A stretch of DNA of 10,734 nucleotides from Actinomycetes bacterium. Its GTDB lineage: Bacteria; Actinomycetota; Acidimicrobiia; Acidimicrobiales; Palsa-688. This document shows positions 1-5,371 of the stretch, in pieces; the first letter of the stretch is position 1; every line of letters begins with the position of its first letter. The stretch is from positions 1 to 10,734 of the forward strand of contig JAKAZH010000045.1 of assembly GCA_021815935.1 (NCBI GenBank), in the 5' to 3' direction. Below the pieces are notes generated by a model. That model ran no database searches. It was not told the origin of the DNA and was given only the letters and a program-made list of their open reading frames with translations. Both the position numbers and the translations under genes were made by a program.

Positions 1-1083
1 GCCGTGCGCAACTCCCCCAACGCCGGTCCGCGCCCGGCTTTGATAGTGCTCGACGTCGACGGCTTCGCAGTTTTCACCGAGCGTCACGGAAGACGAGTCG
101 CCGACCGCCTGCTGCGGACACTGGCGACGCGGGTTCGAGCTCTCGTCGACGGTCGCGGGTGCGCCTACCGGACCGGGGCGGACAGGATCGCCATCATCCT
201 CGACCAGGTCCAGTTGGGAGCGGCGGTCGAGACTGCCGAGTCGGCTGCTGCACTAGCGGCCCGCCCTATCGACTGCGACGGAAGGCCGGTTACGGCTTCG
301 GCGTGCGCTGCGCTCGTCATGCTCGGTGCGCGCCGCAGAGCTGACGAGGTTGTGAGAGATTCCGATCTCGCCATGTACCGGGCAAAATCGGAAGGCCCGG
401 CCAGCGTCGTCGTATACAGCGACCAGCTGGACAGCTGGGCGACAACCGACCGCGCAGACAAACGCCTCCTGATCGCCGAAACGGAGAGGCTTCGTGCGGA
501 GATCGAGAAGATCCGCGAGTCAGGAGCGACAGATTTGGACGATCGCCCGGCGAGCGGCGAGACGTTCAAGACAGATCACGCGAGGCTCTTCAAGAGGCTC
601 CAACGCTCTGGGGACGTCTACTCCCTTCTGGTCGTTCGTTGGGACGCGATCGACATTGTCGACGACTTGACGGCTCCCGGCGTAGGAGCGGAGGAAGGTT
701 CTGCATCGAACCTGCACGACAGCTTTTACCGGACAGTCCGCCGGGCCGTCCGCCAGGGGGACCAGGTCTACGATTTGGGCGATGCCAGGTTTGCCGTACT
801 TCTTCCTGGCGCCCAGGGTCACGCCGCGGTGCTTGCAGCGGAGCGCGTCCGCGCAGCGGTGGAGCGAAGTCCCGGTGCGCAAAGCCCGGAATTTCACGGT
901 CGGCCGGGCGGGCAAGTCGAATCCAGTGTCACCGTCGCGGCAGTAGAGGCGGGCTTTCGCCACGAGGCGAGCCGGGACGTCTTCGACGAGGCAATCACGC
1001 TTCTCGCTTCCGCCGAGGAGGCGGGGCCGAACCGAGTTGTCTGGCCGCGCCGAAGCCGCCAGGAAACGAACGAGATCTCCTAG
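1..1083 (+). CDS. Protein with two degenerate GGDEF domains (5' end cut by window)
   Basis: The reading frame is open to base 1. A GTG at 4 is possible, but only about 12 residues precede the LDVDGF motif, whereas a GGDEF domain normally has about 35 before it, so the true start probably lies upstream. Numbering from GTG 4, domain 1 shows LDVDGF (16-21), then GADRI (58-62) in place of GGDEF, then a DSDLAMYRAKSEG segment typical of the domain end. A charged, probably coiled-coil linker follows (about 145-175). Domain 2 carries GDARF (259-263) followed by AVLLPG, and ends with an AEEAGPNRVVW segment. Known for the family: GGDEF domains make cyclic di-GMP and need the acidic residues of the signature. 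Both copies have Arg at the Glu position, and copy 2 also has Ala at the Asp position, so I infer neither is an active cyclase. They may bind nucleotide or mediate dimerisation. The stop codon overlaps the stop of the convergent peroxidase gene. Confidence 0.8.
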   Translation, partial: AVRNSPNAGPRPALIVLDVDGFAVFTERHGRRVADRLLRTLATRVRALVDGRGCAYRTGADRIAIILDQVQLGAAVETAESAAALAARPIDCDGRPVTASACAALVMLGARRRADEVVRDSDLAMYRAKSEGPASVVVYSDQLDSWATTDRADKRLLIAETERLRAEIEKIRESGATDLDDRPASGETFKTDHARLFKRLQRSGDVYSLLVVRWDAIDIVDDLTAPGVGAEEGSASNLHDSFYRTVRRAVRQGDQVYDLGDARFAVLLPGAQGHAAVLAAERVRAAVERSPGAQSPEFHGRPGGQVESSVTVAAVEAGFRHEASRDVFDEAITLLASAEEAGPNRVVWPRRSRQETNEIS

Positions 1084-1568
1084 TTCGTCGATTCCCCTAG
1101 AGCTGCTTCGATGGCCGACACCACTTCCGGCGAGTCGGGTGTGACCATCGGACGGAATCTTGCGGCCACGCGCCCGTCGGCACCGACGAGGAACTTCTCG
1201 AAGTTCCACTTGACGTCGCCAGCTTCGCCCTCGGAGTCCGGGGTAGCAGTGAGGACATCGAAGAGGGGGTGGCGGTCAGGGCCGTTGACGTCGACCTTCT
1301 CTGTCAGTGGGAACGTCACGCCGTAGGTCGTGGAGCAGAAGGTCGAGATTTCCTCAGCACTGCCCGGTTCCTGACCCGCAAACTGGTTACAGGGCACACC
1401 GACGACCGAAAAGCCTTGACTCTTGAACTGTTCGTGCAACTGTTCCAAAGCTGCGTACTGGGGGGTGAGGCCGCACCGAGACGCCACGTTAACTATCAGG
1501 GTGGCCTTCTCGCCGAAGGTGACCGGACCGCCGTTCAGACCTGAGATTGCTACGTCATAGGGGGACAT
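1080..1568 (-). CDS. Glutathione peroxidase family protein (Cys type, probably thioredoxin-dependent)
   Basis: It should reduce hydrogen peroxide and organic or lipid hydroperoxides in the cytosol. Numbering from an upstream ATG at 1616: peroxidatic Cys48 sits in NVASRCGLTPQY, Gln82 in NQFAGQEPGS, and Trp137-Asn138 in KWNFEKFL, which is the full Cys/Gln/Trp/Asn tetrad. Cys94, in FCSTTYGVTFP, is placed like the resolving cysteine of bacterial and plant GPX enzymes, which are recycled by thioredoxin rather than glutathione. Start choice: ATG 1568 gives 162 residues beginning MSPYDV, matching the usual family length and start. ATG 1598 and ATG 1616 are also in frame, and none of the three has a convincing Shine-Dalgarno. 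The gene is divergent from the AI-2E-family gene, so regulation from the gap at 1569-1655 is possible, but I see no clear promoter there. No signal peptide is seen. Confidence 0.9.
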   Translation of the reverse strand: MSPYDVAISGLNGGPVTFGEKATLIVNVASRCGLTPQYAALEQLHEQFKSQGFSVVGVPCNQFAGQEPGSAEEISTFCSTTYGVTFPLTEKVDVNGPDRHPLFDVLTATPDSEGEAGDVKWNFEKFLVGADGRVAARFRPMVTPDSPEVVSAIEAALGESTN

Positions 1569-1655
1569 GTCTGGTTCAACTGTCGTATCGATCCGCATAT
1601 TCCAGGCAGTGCCCATCCGCGATGTGGCGGCGCCGATCAGGCAGGCTATGTGCTG

Positions 1656-2792
1656 ATGGAACCACTGAGCAGGCGCCCTGACGGCGGATCCGAAATGCCT
1701 CCGCCTCCCGACGGACCACCCGCCCAGTATCCCGGAGCGGTCCTTCGTGTCACCGGCGACTATGCGTGGCGCCTCATAGTCGTCGGAGTCGTCGTCTATT
1801 TCGGGGTGCGACTCCTCTCGAGCCTGTCGCTGGTCGTGATTCCATTCGTCATCTCATTGCTTGTCGCCGCGCTGCTGAGCCCTCTCGCAATGAGAATGCG
1901 CAGAATCGGAGCCGGCAGGGGCGTTGCGACCGCACTCACAATGCTCGTCGCAGTGGTCGTATTCGGCGGCTTGCTCACACTCGTCGTCCTCAGAGCCGCT
2001 CAGCAGGCACCACAGCTCGGCAACGAGATCAACAACCTCCTCCCACACGTGAAACGGTGGTTGATCAACGGTCCTTTGAAGATCAACGCGAAAACTGTCG
2101 ACAACTTGAGCTCGACGATCAGCAACACGATCTCCAAGAACTCCGCCACGATCGCATCGACAGCCCTCTCCACCGGCAAGACGGTGCTCGAATTTCTAAG
2201 CGGTGCTCTTCTGGCGATCTTCTCCACCATCTTCCTCGTCTTCGACGGGGACAGAGTCTGGAAGTTTCTCCTCGGAGCAATCCCTAGATCTGCCCGCCCC
2301 GAAGCGGAAGCCGCGGGTAGTGCAGCGTGGGCGACGATTGGCTACTACATACGCGGGACTCTCATCGTCGCCACGTTCCACGGTGTCGTTGTGGCCGTGA
2401 CGCTCACAGTCCTTGGCGTTCCGCTCAGCTTCCCCCTCGCAGTACTGGTGGGCATCGGATCGTTCGTGCCTCTGGTTGGTGCCATCGTGACAGGGGCCCT
2501 GGCCGTCGCCGTTGCCGGCCTCGCGAAAGGTCTCATAGCCGCGATCGTGATGACCGCGGTGCTGCTGCTCGACAACCAGATCGAAGCTCATCTGCTGCAA
2601 CCGTTCGTGGTGGGGCGCTACGTGAGGGTCCATCCTCTGGCAATTGTATTGTCACTGGCCGCAGGGGCGATCCTGTTCGGAATAGTGGGAGCCGTCGTCG
2701 CCGTACCGGTTGTCGCTACGGCGAACAGCGCTACCCGCGCCGCGATGCAATGCCGGCAAAGCCGCAGGCTCGACGGAGATCTGGCGGATTGA
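1656..2792 (+). CDS. AI-2E/PerM family transporter (UPF0118-type membrane protein)
   Basis: This is a polytopic inner-membrane protein of about 378 residues, the normal family length. The order of features is a Pro-rich cytoplasmic N-terminus, two closely spaced hydrophobic segments (about residues 40-75), a third at about 92-112, a polar region of about 60 residues rich in Asn and Ser, then a cluster of hydrophobic segments to the C-terminus. Diagnostic motifs, numbered from a GTG at 1650, are VPLVGAIVTG (273-282) and LDNQIEAHLLQPFVVGR (307-323), followed by HPLAIVLSLAAGAILFG and GAVVAVPVVA. Family members have been linked to autoinducer-2 export, Na+/H+ antiport and other fluxes, so the substrate cannot be assigned from sequence. 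ATG 1656 is preferred over GTG 1650 because it leaves room for a weak GGCAGG ribosome site; ATG 1695 is a third option. No terminator is visible, and the next promoter begins three bases after the stop. Confidence 0.9.
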   Translation: MEPLSRRPDGGSEMPPPPDGPPAQYPGAVLRVTGDYAWRLIVVGVVVYFGVRLLSSLSLVVIPFVISLLVAALLSPLAMRMRRIGAGRGVATALTMLVAVVVFGGLLTLVVLRAAQQAPQLGNEINNLLPHVKRWLINGPLKINAKTVDNLSSTISNTISKNSATIASTALSTGKTVLEFLSGALLAIFSTIFLVFDGDRVWKFLLGAIPRSARPEAEAAGSAAWATIGYYIRGTLIVATFHGVVVAVTLTVLGVPLSFPLAVLVGIGSFVPLVGAIVTGALAVAVAGLAKGLIAAIVMTAVLLLDNQIEAHLLQPFVVGRYVRVHPLAIVLSLAAGAILFGIVGAVVAVPVVATANSATRAAMQCRQSRRLDGDLAD

Positions 2793-2795
2793 GTC

Positions 2796-2824
2796 TTGAC
2801 ACGCACACTGCTGCAGCGTTTAAT
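2796..2824 (+). promoter_or_regulatory. Strong sigma70/SigA-type promoter
   Basis: A perfect -35 box TTGACA (2796-2801) is followed by exactly 17 bases and then TTTAAT (2819-2824), which matches the TATAAT consensus at five of six positions. Transcription would start near 2831, about 40 bases before the small ORF at 2872. A short inverted repeat, CTCCG-T-CGGAG (2841-2851), lies in the inferred 5' leader. This is the best-matched promoter I found in the window. Confidence 0.7.
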
Positions 2825-2855
2825 AGAAGGAGCAGGTTAACTCCGTCGGAGCACG

Positions 2856-2863
2856 AAAGGAGG
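2856..2863 (+). promoter_or_regulatory. Near-perfect Shine-Dalgarno AAAGGAGG
   Basis: These eight bases are complementary to the conserved 3' end of 16S rRNA. The spacing is eight bases to ATG 2872 and five to the adjacent GTG 2869, which favours the ATG. It is clearly stronger than the ribosome site of any long gene in the window. Confidence 0.7.
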
Positions 2864-2871
2864 GCACTGTG

Positions 2872-2913
2872 ATGGCACCAACCACGTCCGAGGAGGAGAC
2901 TCCACCTCGCTGA
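2872..2913 (+). CDS. Very short ORF, 13 residues (leader peptide or gene remnant)
   Basis: The ORF reads MAPTTSEEETPPR followed by TGA, or has one extra Met if GTG 2869 is used. It is acidic and Pro/Thr/Glu-rich, with no Cys and no hydrophobic stretch. Support comes from its signals rather than its content: a consensus promoter at 2796 and an excellent Shine-Dalgarno at 2856. It could be a translated leader controlling the downstream gene at 3027, a small peptide in its own right, or the 5' stub of a gene broken by a frameshift. Shifting the frame by one base near the GAGGAGGAG run would extend the reading to a TAG at 3003 with a 40-odd-residue product. I recognise no family. Confidence 0.4.
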   Translation: MAPTTSEEETPPR

Positions 2914-3026
2914 TACAGGGCCTGCCGGGCGGCCATCCGTCGTCGGTGGGCCCCACCCAAATCGGCGCCTGCTCGCCGGATTCTTGCGATGGCCTAGCAG
3001 CGTAGTGCTACGTCGGTACGACCGGC
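2914..3026 (+). other. Untranslated gap with overlapping alternative hairpins
   Basis: This gap separates the short ORF from the membrane-protein gene. Two inverted repeats share bases and cannot form together: TAGCA (2995-2999) with TGCTA (3006-3010), loop of six, and CGTAG (3001-3005) with CTACG (3008-3012), loop of two. A GGTGG/CCACC hairpin lies at 2945-2957 and a CGGT/ACCG hairpin just before the GTG at 3027. None is followed by a T-tract, so this does not look like an intrinsic terminator. Attenuation coupled to the short ORF is conceivable, but short repeats of this kind are also expected by chance. Confidence 0.2.
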
Positions 3027-3734
3027 GTGCGCGTGGCGGAGGATACCGAGTCGTGGAAAACTGACGATGTGAGCAACGTCGATCGGTTCCCTCCGGCGAG
3101 CAGACCCACCAAGTTGGATAGTTCGGGCGGCGACCGAGCCGACGTTGACCTCCATAAGGAACGTGGCCTTGTTCTGACACCGACCGAACGTGCGTGCCGA
3201 CGCAGCAACCGCCGATGGATGTTAGGGGTGGCTTGTGGATCAGTGCTGATTCTCGGTGCCGCACTTGGGGTGTCTGCCATCGAGGCTTCCAAAGCTCCTA
3301 ACGGGCCGCAGATCACAGTTCCCACCGGATACGAAGCTGTGCATGACGGCTATTTCACCTACGCGGTGCCTAGCTCGTGGTCGACGAACCAGGCCTTTAC
3401 CGACCTGGCAGGTGACGTCGAATATTCTGGAGCTTCCGGCTGGGCCGGCCAGCATATCGACTATCTTTTGCACGCCCCGTCGCTCAGCGCGGCGGTTCCG
3501 GTTTCTGTGGATTCATTCGGGCAGGCTTCACCCTCTCCGCTGTCTCTGAGTGGTGGTCGCCCGATAGCAGTAAAAGGGACATCTGTCGCGTTCGAGTATC
3601 AGGCGGACCGTCCGAACGGCTTCCGTGCGGTGTTGGTTCACGCGTGGGCGTCGCGAACTGACGTCGAGCTTTGGCTGCTTGTCGACGCGCCCCGGAGCCA
3701 GACAAGCAAGATCCTAGCTAGCCTCGTGGGCTGA
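3027..3734 (+). CDS. Single-pass membrane protein of unknown function, possible PsbP/LpqN-like outer domain
   Basis: I do not recognise a specific family. The 235 residues divide into a polar N-terminus of about 63 residues ending in a basic patch (RACRRSNRR), one membrane segment at about 64-87 (WMLGVACGSVLILGAALG), and an outer domain of about 145 residues. By positive-inside logic that domain faces outward. It begins with TVPTGYEAVHDGYFTYAVPSSW and ends with SKILASLVG, a pattern reminiscent of PsbP/MOG1-fold actinobacterial lipoproteins such as LpqN, but there is no lipobox. Start choice is weak: GTG 3027 has no clear ribosome site, and GTG 3069 has GGAAAA eight bases upstream and would remove 14 residues. 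The 3' end overlaps the convergent transglycosylase gene by 17 bases. It may be transcribed from the promoter at 2796. Confidence 0.6.
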   Translation: MRVAEDTESWKTDDVSNVDRFPPASRPTKLDSSGGDRADVDLHKERGLVLTPTERACRRSNRRWMLGVACGSVLILGAALGVSAIEASKAPNGPQITVPTGYEAVHDGYFTYAVPSSWSTNQAFTDLAGDVEYSGASGWAGQHIDYLLHAPSLSAAVPVSVDSFGQASPSPLSLSGGRPIAVKGTSVAFEYQADRPNGFRAVLVHAWASRTDVELWLLVDAPRSQTSKILASLVG

Positions 3735-4344
3735 CCTCGCCGGAGTAAAACGAGGAAAGGGCGAGAACCTCGCTCACGTACCACGAAGCATGGTTGTAGG
3801 CGAAGATAGCCCCTGGAAGACCCCCCGCTTTCGTCGCTCCGTCAGCGCACAGCATCCTCGCGGCAGCGTAGACAGCGTCGGTAGCGTCGTACGGGCTCGG
3901 CGGCGACGCACCGCCGGGTGGGACAGGAAAGTCGTATTCGTAGAAGGTAGCGGGCTCGAACTGCATGGGGCCTTCGGCTCCTGCGCTGTTCGCACCGGCG
4001 TGGACACCCGGTAGCGTCGAGGTCCCATTGCCCGATTCCACGGTGCCGATCGCAGCGAGCACGGTCCACGACAGCCCAGGGCACGCCCCTGCAGCTTGCG
4101 CATACAGGTCCGATATCCCTGCCGGCAGCTGCGACGTTGCCCCGCTGCCGACTGTTGCCCCGCCGCCGGCTGTTGCGCCAACGCCTATGCCTGCGGTTCC
4201 ACCCGGACCAAGATTTACTGCCTGACTCGCAGACGCGTTTGTCGTGACACTTAATACATCGATCCCTGCCGTCGCCAAGACCCCGAGAGATCCGACACCT
4301 GCCACGACGGAGCCGGCCAGCCCCAACGCCAGTCGAAACGACAT
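3718..4344 (-). CDS. Secreted lytic transglycosylase-like protein (SLT/MltB-like)
   Basis: It probably cleaves peptidoglycan glycan strands outside the cytoplasmic membrane. The 208 residues start with a hydrophobic signal or anchor segment (FRLALGLAGSVVAGVGSLG), with a possible Ala-X-Ala type cleavage region near ASASQA. A Gly/Ala/Thr-rich linker of about 30 residues follows, then the catalytic domain. Motifs in order are AAIGTVESGNG, whose Glu (residue 103 from ATG 4344) fits the catalytic acid, then GPMQFEPATF, then DATDAVYAAARMLC, and AYNHASWYVSEVL near the end. These match actinobacterial GPMQF-type transglycosylases, except for Phe where Trp is common after PxT. ATG 4344 is chosen because GGCGGGGA sits six bases upstream; an in-frame GTG at 4377 lacks a ribosome site. 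The only other partner in view is the convergent membrane protein. Confidence 0.85.
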   Translation of the reverse strand: MSFRLALGLAGSVVAGVGSLGVLATAGIDVLSVTTNASASQAVNLGPGGTAGIGVGATAGGGATVGSGATSQLPAGISDLYAQAAGACPGLSWTVLAAIGTVESGNGTSTLPGVHAGANSAGAEGPMQFEPATFYEYDFPVPPGGASPPSPYDATDAVYAAARMLCADGATKAGGLPGAIFAYNHASWYVSEVLALSSFYSGEVSPRG

Positions 4345-4350
4345 CACAAA

Positions 4351-4358
4351 TCCCCGCC
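4351..4358 (-). promoter_or_regulatory. Ribosome binding site deciding the transglycosylase start
   Basis: On the minus strand this reads GGCGGGGA, six bases before ATG 4344. It supports ATG 4344 over the in-frame GTG at 4377, which has only AT-rich, non-complementary sequence before it. Confidence 0.5.
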
Positions 4359-4402
4359 GAGCGAGGCGGTCCAGCACGTCACTACATTCATTGTCGCAGT
4401 GT

Positions 4403-4408
4403 ATTATA
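4403..4408 (-). promoter_or_regulatory. Consensus -10 box TATAAT for the transglycosylase gene
   Basis: The minus strand carries a perfect TATAAT inside a 55-base stretch (4386-4440) of about one-third GC, far below the rest of the window. There is no good -35 match at 16-18 bases upstream (TGGTAT at 17). Transcription would start near 4396, about 50 bases before ATG 4344. On the plus strand the same bases give TATACT (4405-4410), which could serve the pseudokinase gene, also without a clear -35. The island may work in both directions. Confidence 0.45.
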
Positions 4409-4490
4409 CTTTTTCATTAACTTCCATACCATGAATGGCAGGTGCCGCGGTTCCGGCGCAAGTACGCTCGTCACGCAAACCCGTCGTCTA

Positions 4491-4494
4491 GGAG
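4491..4494 (+). promoter_or_regulatory. Shine-Dalgarno GGAG pointing to a TTG start
   Basis: GGAG lies seven bases before TTG 4502. The longer in-frame option, GTG 4442, has no purine-rich site upstream, and the 20 residues it would add are Arg-rich and precede the first kinase-like strand (VVGYRILGR). I therefore prefer the TTG. Confidence 0.45.
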
Positions 4495-4501
4495 TACAGC
4501 A

Positions 4502-5371
4502 TTGCTATCGTCTGTCGTCGGCTACCGCATCCTTGGCCGGGCCGAGCCCGCGGCATCAGCCCGAACTGCATATCTCTGTGAAGCACCGCATCGTCTCGGC
4601 CTCGCAGACCAGGTCCTGCTCTCGGAGCTTGCCGGGTCTGCTCTTCGACTTACCGAAGTCAGCGACGTGTTACGCCGGTATGCTGCGGTCCCTTCCGATC
4701 ATCTCCTCGCCCTATACGAGCTTCTCGGCGAGGAAGGCTCGTCGAGCCTTTTCCTCGCTTCGGAAGCGTCATCGAGGGGTACCCTTGGGAACGCTGCGAG
4801 CCCCCTCGAGGCACAGGCCAAGGCGCTCGCTGTCGCTGCGGCAGCACGAGGGGCACACGACCTTCACTCGGCGGGAATTGCGCACGGGTCCATCTCCCCC
4901 GACGCCATCTTCCTTACTGGACGAGGTCCAGTCCTCGGCCCTCCCGACATGGTAAGCCCAGCGGGGAAAGTGACAACTTCGAAGCCTGGAGGGGCGCTCA
5001 ACTACGTCGACCCAGCTCTGCTTCGCGGTGAGGCCCCGTCGCGAGCCTCCGACATCTGGTCGCTCGGCGCCAGCCTCCACGTGTCACTGAGCAGCACGAC
5101 GCTCTACCCCGGACTGGACGACGACGAACCGGTGATCGCCGTCCAACGGGTCCTCTACAGCCGCCCGAGACTCGACCCCGGCCTACCAGCCGAGATCCTC
5201 GATGTAATCCGGTCCTGCACTGATTCTGACCTGTCCAAGCGCCCCCCGACGGCCCTCGCCATCGCCTCGATCCTCGAAGGTTATGAGTTCGCCGACCTTT
5301 CGGCGCCGACAACGGAACAGGACCTAGCCGATGCGGTATCGGCATCCGATCCGAAAGGCGGCGTCGCATGA
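4502..5371 (+). CDS. Pseudokinase (Ser/Thr kinase fold, catalytic residues lost)
   Basis: The protein kinase fold is recognised from the C-lobe. HGSISPDAIFL aligns with the catalytic loop HRDLKPENILL. NYVDPALLRGEAPSRASDIWSLGASL aligns with the activation-segment end and F-helix, whose structural Asp is kept (D204, numbered from GTG 4442). A C-terminal LSKRPPTALAIASIL fits the final conserved Arg region. The catalytic residues are missing: the Gly-rich loop is LGRAEPAASARTAY, the beta-3 Lys position reads VLLSEL (S61), HRD is H148-G149-S150, the following Lys and Asn are S152 and A155, and the DFG position reads LGPPD. I infer no phosphotransfer and probably no ATP use; a binding or scaffold role is likely. 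No membrane segment follows, unlike PknB-type receptors. ATGA overlap couples it to the FHA-like gene. Start reasoning: GGAG before TTG 4502. Confidence 0.85.
   Translation: MLSSVVGYRILGRAEPAASARTAYLCEAPHRLGLADQVLLSELAGSALRLTEVSDVLRRYAAVPSDHLLALYELLGEEGSSSLFLASEASSRGTLGNAASPLEAQAKALAVAAAARGAHDLHSAGIAHGSISPDAIFLTGRGPVLGPPDMVSPAGKVTTSKPGGALNYVDPALLRGEAPSRASDIWSLGASLHVSLSSTTLYPGLDDDEPVIAVQRVLYSRPRLDPGLPAEILDVIRSCTDSDLSKRPPTALAIASILEGYEFADLSAPTTEQDLADAVSASDPKGGVA

Noticed and set aside
520..1209. Minus-strand ORF of 229 residues opposite the GGDEF-type gene
   Set aside because: Arg/Gly-rich composition with no motif; it is the shadow of a clear family member on the other strand and runs into the peroxidase gene.
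2327..2872. Plus-strand ORF of 181 residues inside the AI-2E-family gene
   Set aside because: Very Arg-rich out-of-frame translation of a membrane-protein gene with clear family motifs.
2731..3264. Minus-strand ORF of 177 residues covering the 2793-3026 gap
   Set aside because: Composition is Arg/Pro/Ser-rich with no recognisable motif. It overlaps real genes on both sides and has no ribosome site; the plus-strand promoter and Shine-Dalgarno explain the gap better.
4110..4200. Repetitive GC-rich stretch in the transglycosylase gene as a DNA repeat array
   Set aside because: It encodes the Gly/Ala/Thr linker between signal segment and catalytic domain; the repetition is imperfect and explained by low-complexity protein sequence.
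4431..4955. ORF of 174 residues beginning ATG 4431, ahead of the pseudokinase start
   Set aside because: It uses a different frame from the kinase-fold protein, has a Ser/Arg/Pro-rich random-looking product and no ribosome site.
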